From: Acidobacteriota bacterium
GTDB lineage: Bacteria > Acidobacteriota > Polarisedimenticolia > JAPUIV01
Length of the DNA: 29,447 bases
Direction of reading: 5' to 3'
Assembly (NCBI GenBank): GCA_027296665.1
Contig: JAPUIV010000111.1
Location: forward strand, 1 to 29,447
Positions 13,239 through 21,796 of this stretch are shown in pieces. The position numbers and the translations under genes are program-made. The notes beneath the pieces are model-generated. The model had not been told where the DNA came from. It did no database searches and worked only from the letters and a program-made list of their open reading frames with translations. Numbering within the stretch: position 1 is the stretch's first letter; each line of letters opens with the position of its first letter.

Positions 13239-14657
13239 ATGAGGATCTCTTTCCATGGAGGGGCCGGGACGGTCACCGGCTCCCGCCACCTGCTCGAGGC
13301 GGCGGGGACCAGGATCCTGATCGACGCGGGCCTCTTCCAGGGGCTCAAGAAACTCCGGTTGCTGAACTGGAAGCGGCCGGAATTCGATCCGGCGGGGATC
13401 GATCACCTGATCCTCACCCATACCCACATCGACCACTCCGGATACATTCCCCGCCTGGTGCGGGAGGGGTTCCGGGGTCCCATCCACTGCACCCGGGCCA
13501 CCTTTGACCTTGCCAAGATCCTATTGCTCGACTCCGCCCACATCCAGGAACAGGACGCGAAGTACGCCAACCGGAAGGGATTCTCGAAGCACCGGCCGGC
13601 CCTGCCGCTCTATACCCAGACCGATGTCCGGAAGGCCTTCGAGCAGTTCCGGCCAGTTCCTTACCAGGAATGGATCGATACCGGCCGGGGCATCCGGGCC
13701 CGGTTCCTGCAGGCGGGCCACATCCTGGGCTCGGCGATGGTCGAGCTGGAGGCCGAGGGACGGAACGGCAACTCGACCCGGTTCCTCTTCAGCGGCGATG
13801 TCGGCCGTTACGACATGCCGCTCCATCCCGACCCGGCGACGCCGCCTTCCTCGGACATCCTGATCGTCGAGTCGACCTACGGCGATCGGGAGCATGACCC
13901 CCAACCGGTGGAGGAACAGATCCGCGTGCCGTTCGAGAAAGTTATCGAGAGGCGCGGAGTCATCCTGATCCCCGCCTTCGCCGTCGGCCGATCGCAGCAG
14001 GTGACACTGATCCTGCGCGACCTGATCAACGCCGGCAAGTTGCCTGATGTTCCGATCCATATCGACAGCCCGATGGCGATCAATGCCACCGAGATCTACA
14101 GCCGCTACATCGACGAGCATAACCTCGATAGCTGCATCGCCGCGGATGGCCGGAGCCGACTGTTTCCCCGAAATGTCTTTTTTCACCGATCGGTGGAAGA
14201 ATCGAAGCAGTTAAATCGTTTAAAAGGACCCAGGGTGATCCTGTCCGCGAGCGGCATGATGACCGCAGGCCGGATCCTGCACCATCTGTCGCAACGGCTG
14301 CCGCACCGGGAGAATCTCCTCTGCCTGGTGGGCTACCAGGCGGCGGGAACCCGGGGCAGGACCATCCTGCAGGGCGGGAAACAGGTCCGGATCCACGGAC
14401 GGAACGTGCCGGTCCGGGCGGAACGGTTAATCGTGCACGGGCTGTCTGGACACGCCGACCGTAACGAACTGATCCGGTGGATCGGCTCGGCCCCGAGGCC
14501 TCCCGCGACCGTCTTTGTCACGCACGGCGACCCGGAGGCGGCCAGCTCGCTCGGCAAGGCGATCGAGAAGAAGTTCGGATCGAGGGTGTTCATCCCGGCC
14601 CTCGGCGATCATTTTGATCTCGATTCGATCCTGAAAAAGGGAAGGAACCGTTCATGA
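13239..14657 (+). CDS. MBL-fold beta-CASP nuclease (RNA exonuclease/CPSF-like)
   Basis: A 472-residue metallo-beta-lactamase with a beta-CASP insert. It is a probable endo/exoribonuclease in RNA processing. The motif H61-T-H63-I-D65-H66 in LTHTHIDHSGYIP binds two zinc ions. FLFSGDVGRYDMPLHPDP is motif 4, and the beta-CASP region contains ESTYGDREHDP, IPAFAVGRSQQVTLIL, DSPMAINATEIY and ILSASGMMTAGRILHHL. HGLSGHADRNELIRWI and VFVTHGDPEAASSL form the closing part. Length and motif order match bacterial members annotated as 'MBL fold metallo-hydrolase RNA specificity domain'. It overlaps the LOG gene by 4 nt (ATGA) and sits 14 bp after the malic enzyme. Confidence 0.88.
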   Translation: MRISFHGGAGTVTGSRHLLEAAGTRILIDAGLFQGLKKLRLLNWKRPEFDPAGIDHLILTHTHIDHSGYIPRLVREGFRGPIHCTRATFDLAKILLLDSAHIQEQDAKYANRKGFSKHRPALPLYTQTDVRKAFEQFRPVPYQEWIDTGRGIRARFLQAGHILGSAMVELEAEGRNGNSTRFLFSGDVGRYDMPLHPDPATPPSSDILIVESTYGDREHDPQPVEEQIRVPFEKVIERRGVILIPAFAVGRSQQVTLILRDLINAGKLPDVPIHIDSPMAINATEIYSRYIDEHNLDSCIAADGRSRLFPRNVFFHRSVEESKQLNRLKGPRVILSASGMMTAGRILHHLSQRLPHRENLLCLVGYQAAGTRGRTILQGGKQVRIHGRNVPVRAERLIVHGLSGHADRNELIRWIGSAPRPPATVFVTHGDPEAASSLGKAIEKKFGSRVFIPALGDHFDLDSILKKGRNRS

Positions 14658-15523
14658 AGAAACAGCCACAGGATGCGGAGGAGCGGATAGCGCGGCTCAT
14701 CGCCAGCCGATCCTACACCCGGGCGGATCGCGATATCGATCTCCTGCAGAGCGACCGGATGCGCCCGGTCCGGCTATTGCTGGATTATCAGAAGGCGGAG
14801 ATCGTCCTGCAGGAGCAGGGGATCGAATCGACCATAGTCGTGTTCGGCGGCACCCGGATCCTGGAGCCGGCCCGGGCCCGGGAAAAGGTGGAACAGGCGC
14901 GGGCGGCCCTGGAGCAATCTCCCGGGGATCCGGCTCTGAAGCGCAGGGTGGCGGTGGCGGAATCGATCCTGGCGAAGTCTCCCTACTATGATGTGGCCCG
15001 GGAGTTCGGCAGGATCGTCAGCACCACCTGCCAGGTTTCCGGAAAATGCGAATTCGTCGTGGTCACCGGCGGCGGCCCGGGCATCATGGAGGCCGGCAAC
15101 CGCGGCGCCTTCGATGTCAACGCCAAGACGGTGGGGCTCAACATCACTCTGCCGCACGAGCAGTTCCCGAATTCCTACATCACCCCCGACCTCTGTTTCC
15201 AGTTCCGCTATTTTGCCCTGCGAAAGCTGCATTTCCTGAAACGGGCAAAGGGACTCGTGGCCTTTCCGGGTGGCTACGGCACCTTCGACGAACTATTCGA
15301 GACCTTGACACTGATCCAGACCCGAACCGTCCAGCCGATGCCGGTGATCCTGGTCGGCAAGAAATTCTGGAACCGGGCCTTCGATGCCCAATTCCTGGCG
15401 GACGAGGGAGTGATCGATCTGGAGGACCGGGATCTGTTCGTGTTCGCCGAAACGGCGAAAGAGATCTGGAACCATATTCTGGAATGGCACAAGGCCCGGG
15501 GAACGAAAGTTCTCAGTGAATAG
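14654..15523 (+). CDS. LOG-family Rossmann-fold protein
   Basis: A 289-residue protein of the LOG/YgdH-like family. In related proteins the enzyme releases free cytokinin-type bases from nucleoside monophosphates, or acts as a nucleotide 5'-monophosphate nucleosidase. It contains VVTGGGPGIMEAGNRGAF near 136-153 and the family hallmark FPGGYGTFDELFETL at about 204-218. An FGGTR nucleotide-binding strand lies near residue 64. The N-terminal 55 residues and the RAREKVEQARAALEQ helical insert make it longer than minimal LOG proteins (about 190). The start codon overlaps the beta-CASP stop, and LonB follows after 11 bp. Confidence 0.85.
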   Translation: MKKQPQDAEERIARLIASRSYTRADRDIDLLQSDRMRPVRLLLDYQKAEIVLQEQGIESTIVVFGGTRILEPARAREKVEQARAALEQSPGDPALKRRVAVAESILAKSPYYDVAREFGRIVSTTCQVSGKCEFVVVTGGGPGIMEAGNRGAFDVNAKTVGLNITLPHEQFPNSYITPDLCFQFRYFALRKLHFLKRAKGLVAFPGGYGTFDELFETLTLIQTRTVQPMPVILVGKKFWNRAFDAQFLADEGVIDLEDRDLFVFAETAKEIWNHILEWHKARGTKVLSE

Positions 15524-15534
15524 GGGAGTGAAAC

Positions 15535-17997
15535 ATGGCCGGTTCGGGCAAGAAGGTGAATGACCACGAGTTGTCAGCCGAACAGATACGGTGGCGGTGT
15601 GATCCCGGCCGGTTCGGTTTCCGGGTCACGGAAGATCTGGGTGAGTGCCCCATCGATATCATCGGGCAGCCGCGCGCCATGGCGGCCCTGAAACTCGGGT
15701 TCGATCTGAGGAGCGACGGCTACAACATCTTCGTTTCCGGCGAGGTTGGGACCGGACGGTCGACCGCGGTCCGGAAAATCCAGGAAACGTTGAAATTCCC
15801 GGACAAACCGCCGGACGACCTGGTATACGTGAACAATTTTGGCGATTTCGACCAGCCCCGCGTCCTCTTCCTGCCCGCCGGCCGGGGTTGCGCCTTCCGG
15901 AAGGGGATGGAAGATCTGGTCGATCGATTGCGGAAGAGTCTTCCCGCCCTGGAGGCCTTTCGAAAACAACGGGTCGAGTTGGTCGAGGCGGCCAAGGAAC
16001 ACCAGAAAAAACGGCTCAAGAGGTTCGAGAGACAGGTGGCCCGGCGGGGGTTCACGGTCGTCCAGGCCCAGATGGGGACCCTCATCCGGCCTCTCATCAT
16101 GCCCCTGGTCAAGGGGAAGCCGGTCGATCTGGGCCATCTGGAAGGGATGGTGGAGAAGAAGAGATTCGCCAGGAAGGAATTCGAGAAGATCAAGGACAAG
16201 CACGGGAAGCTTTTCCAGGAGATGGAACTGCTGTTCAAGGATCTCCGCAAGATGGAACGAAAGCTGAAGGAAGATCTCGAGACGTTGGACAGACGCCTGG
16301 CCGAACCGGTGGTCCGCCAGGCGGTCGACGAAATGCGGGAGTTGTTCGACAGCCCCGGGGTTCTTTCCTTTCTGGGGCAGGTGCAGATCGACATTCTACT
16401 GAACCTCGACCGGTTCCGGAAGCCGGTCGAACCTGGATCGCCCGACTCGGAGGAAGAAGAAACGCGTGCCGACGCGCCCGATACCCGGGTCCCCTACCGG
16501 GTCAATGTCATCGTGGACAACGGGGCGACCAAGGGGCGGCCGGTGATCTGGGAGACCGCGCCCAACTACCGGAACCTGTTCGGCACCATCGAAAAGATCC
16601 AGGACCCGTCGGGCCACTGGATCACCGACCACACCCGGATCAAGGGGGGAAGCCTGGTCCGGGCCAACGGCGGCTTTCTCATCCTGGACGCCCTCGATCT
16701 GCTGAGCGAGAAGGGAGTTTGGCCGGCCTTGAAGCGGGCCCTTCGCACCAAGAAGATGGAGATCCAGTCGTTCGATCCCCTGAACATCTTCGCCGGGGTT
16801 TCGATCAAGCCCGAGCCGATTCCCCTGGATCTCAAGGTGATCCTGATCGGCACCAAGCAGATCTACCGCATGCTGTACTCCCTGGACGAGGACTTCAAGA
16901 AGATCTTCAAGATCAAGGCCGATTTCACCCTGCGCACCCGCTTGAACGACAAGGAACTGTACAACTACGCATGTTTCATTCATAAAAAATGCACCGATGA
17001 ATCGCTGCCCCCCTTCCGCCGGGAAGCGGTGGCGGCGGTGGTCGAGCATGGTGTCCGGCTGGCGGGACGCCAGGGGCATCTGACCACCCGGTTCAAGGAT
17101 ATCGCCGACGTGATCCGCGAATCCGGTTACTGGGCCTGCCAGGAAAAGAGGAAACAGGTCGAGGAGCGCCACGTGGATCGCGCCCTCGCGGAGGGCCGCC
17201 GCCGGGTGAATCTCCTCGAGGAGGAGTTTCGCGATCGGATGGCCGAGGGCACTCTTCTGTTGAACATCGAGGGAGAGAAGACCGGACAGGTGAACGGCCT
17301 GGTCGTGCTGGATGTGGGAGACCATGTCTTCGGCCAGCCGGCGCGGATCACCGCGGTGACCGCAATGGGCCGGGGGGGGATTCTCGACATCGAGAGAGAG
17401 AGCAAGATGGCGGGCTCGATTCACACCAAGGGAGTCTTGATCCTGGCCGGGTTCCTGCGCGAGCGGTTCGCCCAGGACAAGCCGCTGGCCCTGTCGGCCA
17501 GTCTCTGTTTCGAGCAGAGCTACGGTCTGGTCGACGGCGATTCCGCCTCCTCGGCGGAACTCTACGCTCTCCTGTCCAGCCTGTCCGGTATCCCGATCCG
17601 CCAGGGCATTGCGGTGACCGGATCGGTCAATCAGAAAGGCGAGATCCAGCCGATTGGCGGTGTCAATGAGAAGATCGAGGGATTCTTCGACCTGTGCAAC
17701 AGGAAGGGGCTGACCGGCGAGCAGGGAGTCATGATCCCCGCGAGGAACCTGCAGGAGCTGATGGTCCGCAAGGACCTCGTGGAGGAGGTCCGCAAGGGGC
17801 GCTTTCATGTCTGGGCGGTATCGGAGATCGAGGAGGGTATCGAGATAATGACGGGAGTGCCGGCCGGCCGGCCGGCCGCCGGCGGCGGGTATCCGGAGGG
17901 AACCCTCTTCGCGAAGGTGGACGCCAGGTTGAAGAGCCTCGCCCGCGGCGTGCGGGAATTCGATCCTGCCGCCCCCAAGGGAAACAAGGAAGGGTGA
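15535..17997 (+). CDS. LonB-type ATP-dependent protease (AAA_32 plus S16 domain)
   Basis: An 820-residue cytosolic protease. The N-terminal AAA-like part has a P-loop GEVGTGRST (69-77) with Arg75 in the usual Lys place, as is common in this subfamily. A long coiled-coil-rich insert spans about 120-290 (EAAKEHQKKRLKRFERQ, KEFEKIKDKHGKLFQEME). A Walker-B-like LILDALDLL and the sensor/arginine region (KIKADFTLRTRLND) follow. The C-terminal S16 domain has the Ser-Lys dyad S670 (DGDSASSAE) and K713 (GGVNEKIEG). This differs from classical LonA by lacking the N-terminal LAN domain. It is likely a house-keeping or stress protease degrading damaged proteins. An AGGGGAGTG lies just before the start, and the next gene starts GTG directly after its stop. 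Confidence 0.9.
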   Translation: MAGSGKKVNDHELSAEQIRWRCDPGRFGFRVTEDLGECPIDIIGQPRAMAALKLGFDLRSDGYNIFVSGEVGTGRSTAVRKIQETLKFPDKPPDDLVYVNNFGDFDQPRVLFLPAGRGCAFRKGMEDLVDRLRKSLPALEAFRKQRVELVEAAKEHQKKRLKRFERQVARRGFTVVQAQMGTLIRPLIMPLVKGKPVDLGHLEGMVEKKRFARKEFEKIKDKHGKLFQEMELLFKDLRKMERKLKEDLETLDRRLAEPVVRQAVDEMRELFDSPGVLSFLGQVQIDILLNLDRFRKPVEPGSPDSEEEETRADAPDTRVPYRVNVIVDNGATKGRPVIWETAPNYRNLFGTIEKIQDPSGHWITDHTRIKGGSLVRANGGFLILDALDLLSEKGVWPALKRALRTKKMEIQSFDPLNIFAGVSIKPEPIPLDLKVILIGTKQIYRMLYSLDEDFKKIFKIKADFTLRTRLNDKELYNYACFIHKKCTDESLPPFRREAVAAVVEHGVRLAGRQGHLTTRFKDIADVIRESGYWACQEKRKQVEERHVDRALAEGRRRVNLLEEEFRDRMAEGTLLLNIEGEKTGQVNGLVVLDVGDHVFGQPARITAVTAMGRGGILDIERESKMAGSIHTKGVLILAGFLRERFAQDKPLALSASLCFEQSYGLVDGDSASSAELYALLSSLSGIPIRQGIAVTGSVNQKGEIQPIGGVNEKIEGFFDLCNRKGLTGEQGVMIPARNLQELMVRKDLVEEVRKGRFHVWAVSEIEEGIEIMTGVPAGRPAAGGGYPEGTLFAKVDARLKSLARGVREFDPAAPKGNKEG

Positions 17998-18675
17998 GTG
18001 GTGAAGAGGACCGATCCGAAGTTCATCCCCTTGAAGGACTACCGCGAGTTCCCCGTTGTGGAAATGAAGCGCCGCGCAGCGGCATTTTTTTCCGATCTGC
18101 GCCGCCGGAGGACGGTGCGGCATTTTTCCGATCGGCCTGTCCCCGCCGCCATCATCGATGACTGCCTGCGCGCCGCGGGCACTGCTCCGAGCGGGGCCAA
18201 CATGCAGCCCTGGCATTTCGCGGTGGTCACAGACCCCGGCCTGAAACGGCAGATCCGGGAAGCGGCGGAACGAGAGGAAGAGGAATTTTACAGCAAACGG
18301 GTGCCGCCGGAGTGGCTGGAGGCGCTCGCCCCGCTCGGGACCAACCAGAACAAGCCCTTTCTGGAAAAGGCGCCATTCCTGATCGTGATCTTCGCCCAGA
18401 TCTTTGGCCTGGGCCGCGGTGGGCGGAAGATCAAGCATTACTATGCCCTCGAATCGGTCGGGATCGCCACCGGCATCCTGATCACCGCGCTCCATAATGC
18501 AGGACTGGTGTCGCTCACTCATACCCCGAGTCCGATGGGGTTTCTGAACCAGATCCTGGGACGTCCGGCCAACGAGCGTCCTTTCCTGATCCTCGTGGTG
18601 GGTCATCCCGCCGCCGGAGCGGTGGTTCCGGATATCGGCCGGAAGTCGCTCGATGAAATCCGCACCAAGTTCTAA
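17998..18675 (+). CDS. Nitroreductase-family flavoprotein (iodotyrosine deiodinase-like)
   Basis: A 225-residue FMN enzyme. RRRRTVRHFSDRPVP contains the FMN-phosphate-binding arginines typical of nitroreductases. CLRAAGTAPSGANMQPWHFAVV resembles the TAPSG(A)-x-x-PW segment that separates iodotyrosine deiodinase/BluB-like members from ordinary NfsB types. The C-terminal GILITALHNAGLVSLTHTP and FLILVVGHPA strands complete the FMN site. It could reduce quinones, nitroaromatics or halogenated phenols; the true substrate is unknown. Start is GTG 17998 or GTG 18001, directly after the LonB stop with AAGGAAGG upstream. Its last 23 nt overlap the mutY start. Confidence 0.8.
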   Translation: MVKRTDPKFIPLKDYREFPVVEMKRRAAAFFSDLRRRRTVRHFSDRPVPAAIIDDCLRAAGTAPSGANMQPWHFAVVTDPGLKRQIREAAEREEEEFYSKRVPPEWLEALAPLGTNQNKPFLEKAPFLIVIFAQIFGLGRGGRKIKHYYALESVGIATGILITALHNAGLVSLTHTPSPMGFLNQILGRPANERPFLILVVGHPAAGAVVPDIGRKSLDEIRTKF

Positions 18676-19735
18676 ATCGAAAACCGAGATCCGGCGATCG
18701 ATCCGCCGCGGACTGCTGCGCTGGTTCCGGAACCACCCTCGCCCCATGCCGTGGAGATCGACGCGCGATCCCTACCGGATCTGGCTCGCGGAGATCCTCC
18801 TGCAGCAGACCCGGGTACGCTCCGCCCTGCCGTACTACCGGAAGTTTCTCGAGCGGTTTCCCGACATGGAAAGTCTCGCCCGGGCACCCTTCCGCGATGT
18901 GCTGCGGGCGTGGTCCGGGCTCGGCTACTACGCCCGTGCCCGGAACCTGCACGCCGCGGCCGGCGAGATCCTCCGCCGTTTCGATGGCCGGATCCCCGAT
19001 ACCCGGACCGCACTCCTGGCGCTGCCGGGCATCGGTCCCTACACGGCGAGCGCCCTTCTCAGCTTCATTCACGGGAAACGAGAGGGAGTGGTCGATGGCA
19101 ACGTCGCCCGAGTCCTGACCCGCCTGTTCCTTGTGCCCGGGAACCCGCGTTCCGGTCCGGTCCTCGAACGGCTGCGCGGCATCGCCGACGACCTCGTCCC
19201 TGCTCGCCGGTCCAGGGACTTCAACCTGGCCATGATCGATATCGGGGCGGCTATTTGCCGGCCCCGGGCGCCCCGCTGCCCGGAATGTCCCCTTGTGACG
19301 CACTGCCGGGCCCGGGCTGAAGACCTCCGGGAGCGGTATCCGGAGATCCCACCCCGGCGAAAGACGGAACGGGTCGGTCGCCTGGTGGCGGTGATGCATC
19401 GCGCCGACCGCCTCTTTCTGGTGCGCCGGCCGGAGAAGGGCCTGCTCGGCGGGATGTGGGAGTTCCCGGGTTACGACTCCCGCGCCGGGGCCAGGGGAGC
19501 CGGCCGCCTGTCGCGCGAGCTGACGCGGCGGTGGAAAATTCCCGTGCGAGCCGCCGGGGAGCCGGCGGTCGCCGAACATTCGATCACCTACCGGTCGATC
19601 CGGGTCCATGCCTTCCGTGCTACCATTCCTGCGAATGCGGAAATTCCTGGTGGTGAGTGGATCCGCGGGCGGGACCTGGCCCGGTACCCGATCACGACCG
19701 CGACCAGGAAGATCCTCGAAAGGAAAAAATCGTGA
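18653..19735 (+). CDS. mutY: A/G-specific adenine DNA glycosylase
   Basis: A 360-residue base-excision repair enzyme removing adenine opposite 8-oxoguanine. The N-terminal domain has AEILLQQTRV with catalytic E47, the helix-hairpin-helix LPGIGPYTASALLSF (about 124-138) and catalytic D148 in VVDGNVAR. The [4Fe-4S] cluster is C202-x6-C209-x2-C212-x5-C218. The C-terminal Nudix-like domain (LVAVMHRADRLFLVRRPEKGLLGGMWEFPG) recognises 8-oxoG. Length and order are standard. It overlaps the preceding gene by 23 nt and the next by 4 nt (GTGA), implying translational coupling. A Nudix hydrolase in the same long run (23156-23560) could be the MutT-like partner. Confidence 0.93.
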   Translation: MKSAPSSKSKTEIRRSIRRGLLRWFRNHPRPMPWRSTRDPYRIWLAEILLQQTRVRSALPYYRKFLERFPDMESLARAPFRDVLRAWSGLGYYARARNLHAAAGEILRRFDGRIPDTRTALLALPGIGPYTASALLSFIHGKREGVVDGNVARVLTRLFLVPGNPRSGPVLERLRGIADDLVPARRSRDFNLAMIDIGAAICRPRAPRCPECPLVTHCRARAEDLRERYPEIPPRRKTERVGRLVAVMHRADRLFLVRRPEKGLLGGMWEFPGYDSRAGARGAGRLSRELTRRWKIPVRAAGEPAVAEHSITYRSIRVHAFRATIPANAEIPGGEWIRGRDLARYPITTATRKILERKKS

Positions 19736-20025
19736 AGGAGATCGACAGCGGCTACCGGAAGCTGATTCTGGTATGCGTCAATGAACGGGAGGCCGGGGAA
19801 GCCGCCTGCGGATCTCGAAACAGCAAGGAGATCCACCTGCGTCTCAAGGCGATCGTGAAATCAAAAGGATTGTCCAGGACCATACGGGTGTCCCGCACCC
19901 GGTGCCTGGGGAAGTGCGAGGTCGGTCCCACCGTGGTGATCTTTCCGGAGAACCGGTGGTACGGCGGCGTCACCCTGGAGGACGTGGAAGAGATCCTCAA
20001 TCGCCATCTGGAACCGCCCGAGTGA
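19732..20025 (+). CDS. Thioredoxin-like [2Fe-2S] ferredoxin-type small protein
   Basis: A 97-residue protein beginning with GTG 19732, coupled to the mutY stop by a GTGA overlap; AAAGGAAAA precedes it. Four cysteines, C15, C26, C58 and C62, follow the C-x10-C ... C-x3-C layout of thioredoxin-like [2Fe-2S] proteins (LVCVNEREAGEAACGS and RCLGKCEVGPTVVIFPENRWYGGV). The downstream GPTVVIFPE-x-WYGGV segment is typical of this family, also found as HoxE/NuoE-like single domains. It is probably an electron carrier. Its redox partner is not obvious: MutY, with its own Fe-S cluster, lies upstream, and hopanoid-precursor enzymes lie downstream. Confidence 0.8.
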   Translation: MKEIDSGYRKLILVCVNEREAGEAACGSRNSKEIHLRLKAIVKSKGLSRTIRVSRTRCLGKCEVGPTVVIFPENRWYGGVTLEDVEEILNRHLEPPE

Positions 20026-20055
20026 CTCCCGGGACGGACGGAAAGAGGCCAGCCA

Positions 20056-20934
20056 TTGACCCATTCTCCGCGTGAGGTTGATGCCGCGTTTCGCTACTGC
20101 GAGCGGATTGCCCGGGACCATTACGAGAACTTCCCCGTTGGGTCGCTTCTCCTGTCCAAAAAACGGCGCAAGCATCTGTACAGCATCTATGCCTTTTCCC
20201 GCGCCGCCGACGATTTTGCCGACGAGATCGAATACCAGGACGACCGGGCCGAACGGCTCTCGGACTGGCGGGAGCGGCTGCGGCGGTGCGCCCGCGGGGA
20301 GGCCGACCATCCCGTTTTTATCGCGCTCGGGCGCACCATCGAAACCTGCGGGGTGCAGGTGGAACTGCTGGATGACCTGCTCAAGGCCTTCGAGCAGGAT
20401 ACCCGGGTCCGGCGTTACCGCACCTTCGAGGATCTCCTCGGTTACTGCCGGAATTCGGCGAATCCGGTCGGCCGGCTCGTCCTGACGGTCTTCGGCTACC
20501 GGGAGGAGAGCCTGTACCGCCTGTCGGATTCGATCTGCACCGCCCTGCAACTCGCCAATTTCTGGCAGGATGTCCGGATCGATCTCGCCAAGGACCGGAT
20601 CTACCTCCCCGCCGTCGATATGGACCGGTTCTCCTATTCCGAGGAGGACCTCAGGGCGGGCAGGGTGAATCCGGCCTTTCGCAGCCTCATGAAGTTTCAG
20701 GTGGACAGGACCCTCGACATGTTCCGGGCAGGTGGCTCGCTTCCCGGCCAGGTCCGCGGCCGTCTGGGGCTGGAACTCCGCTGCGTCTGGATGGGAGGGA
20801 CCCGGATCCTGCGCCGCATCCAGTCGGTCGATTACGATGTCTTCCATCGGCGGCCCCGGCTCTCCTGGCGGGACAAGGGGGCGATCCTGCTGGGCGGGTT
20901 GTGGTGGCGGCAACCCGGGCGAGAGGAGAGTTGA
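20056..20934 (+). CDS. hpnC: Hydroxysqualene dehydroxylase-pathway enzyme HpnC (squalene synthase family)
   Basis: A 292-residue trans-isoprenyl diphosphate synthase-like protein. In the three-enzyme bacterial squalene pathway HpnD makes presqualene diphosphate, HpnC converts it to hydroxysqualene and HpnE reduces this to squalene. The HpnC signature HYENFPVGSLLLSKKRRKHLYSIYAFSRAADDFADE is clear, with the first Asp motif D52-x3-D56. The second Asp motif is D172-x3-D176 in NFWQDVRIDLAKDRIYLP. Start is TTG 20056 with AAAGAGG about 8 nt upstream; no ATG fits the family N-terminus. It is the first gene of hpnC-hpnD-hpnE and lies 30 bp after the [2Fe-2S] gene. Confidence 0.9.
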   Translation: MTHSPREVDAAFRYCERIARDHYENFPVGSLLLSKKRRKHLYSIYAFSRAADDFADEIEYQDDRAERLSDWRERLRRCARGEADHPVFIALGRTIETCGVQVELLDDLLKAFEQDTRVRRYRTFEDLLGYCRNSANPVGRLVLTVFGYREESLYRLSDSICTALQLANFWQDVRIDLAKDRIYLPAVDMDRFSYSEEDLRAGRVNPAFRSLMKFQVDRTLDMFRAGGSLPGQVRGRLGLELRCVWMGGTRILRRIQSVDYDVFHRRPRLSWRDKGAILLGGLWWRQPGREES

Positions 20935-20941
20935 ACGGCTG

Positions 20942-21796
20942 ATGAAGGATGCCCTCGCGGACTATTGCCGGCAGCGGACGAGACAGAGCGGGACCAGTTT
21001 CTATTACGCCTTTCGTCTCCTTCCCGCCCCGCAGAGGGACGCGATCTATACCGTCTACTCCCTTTGCCGGGAGATTGACGACGTTGTGGACCGGCCGGAG
21101 GCGGGGACGGATGAACGCGCCGCTCTCCGATCATGGCGCCACGAACTGGACAGTTGCTACAACGGAACCCCTACCCATCCGATCACCCGGAACCTGCAGA
21201 GAGTGCTCCGGACATTCCCCATCCCGAGACAGTATTTCCACCAGCTGATCGATGGCGTGGAAATGGATCTGCACCGGGCCCGATACGATACCTTTCAAGA
21301 ACTTTACGACTACTGTTACCGGGTTGCCTCCGTTATCGGACTGATCTGCCTGGAGATTTTTCATTGCCGGCACTCCCCGGCGGCCCGCCGGTACGCGGTC
21401 AATCTCGGTATCGCCTTCCAGTTGACGAATATTCTCCGGGACCTCGCGGTCGACGCGGGCCGGGGACGGATCTACCTGCCGGCGGAGGATCTCCAGCGGT
21501 TCGGGTATTCAGAGGAAGACCTGTTTGCCCATCGGCTGTCCCCTTCATTTGTCGAGATGATGCGGTTTCAATGCGGCCGCGCCGGAAACTTTTTCCTCTC
21601 CTGCCGCGAGTCGATCAGCCGGGAGGATCGGTCGCGATTGTTCGCCGCCGAGGTGATGCGCAACACCTACGAGAAGGTATTGAAGAAGATCGAGAAATGC
21701 CGGTTTGATGTCTTCCGGAACCAGGTCCGCCTGCCCGGCCGGGAGAAGATCTGGATCGCCGGGCGCACCTGGCTCTCATCCCGGGTGTTCTCCTGA
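20942..21796 (+). CDS. hpnD: Presqualene diphosphate synthase HpnD
   Basis: A 284-residue enzyme condensing two farnesyl diphosphates to presqualene diphosphate. It shows GTSFYYAFRLLPAPQRDAIYTVYSLCREIDDVVD with Asp motif D46-x3-D50, GVEMDLHRARYDTFQELYDYCYRVASVIG, and the second Asp motif D167-x3-D171 in TNILRDLAVDAGRGRIYLP. Together these are typical of HpnD rather than HpnC. The start at ATG 20942 follows GAGAGGAGAG. The frame remains open upstream inside hpnC, but this is a high-GC shadow. The stop TGA overlaps the hpnE ATG by one base. Confidence 0.92.
   Translation: MKDALADYCRQRTRQSGTSFYYAFRLLPAPQRDAIYTVYSLCREIDDVVDRPEAGTDERAALRSWRHELDSCYNGTPTHPITRNLQRVLRTFPIPRQYFHQLIDGVEMDLHRARYDTFQELYDYCYRVASVIGLICLEIFHCRHSPAARRYAVNLGIAFQLTNILRDLAVDAGRGRIYLPAEDLQRFGYSEEDLFAHRLSPSFVEMMRFQCGRAGNFFLSCRESISREDRSRLFAAEVMRNTYEKVLKKIEKCRFDVFRNQVRLPGREKIWIAGRTWLSSRVFS

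Noticed and set aside
16396..18747. Long open frame antisense to the LonB gene; likewise 11365-13200 (malic enzyme), 4640-6214 (peptidase) and 8478-9884 (holA).
   Set aside because: These are stop-poor shadows of GC-rich genes. Their products are Arg/Gly/Pro-rich or of odd composition, lack domains, and the sense strands hold clear enzymes.
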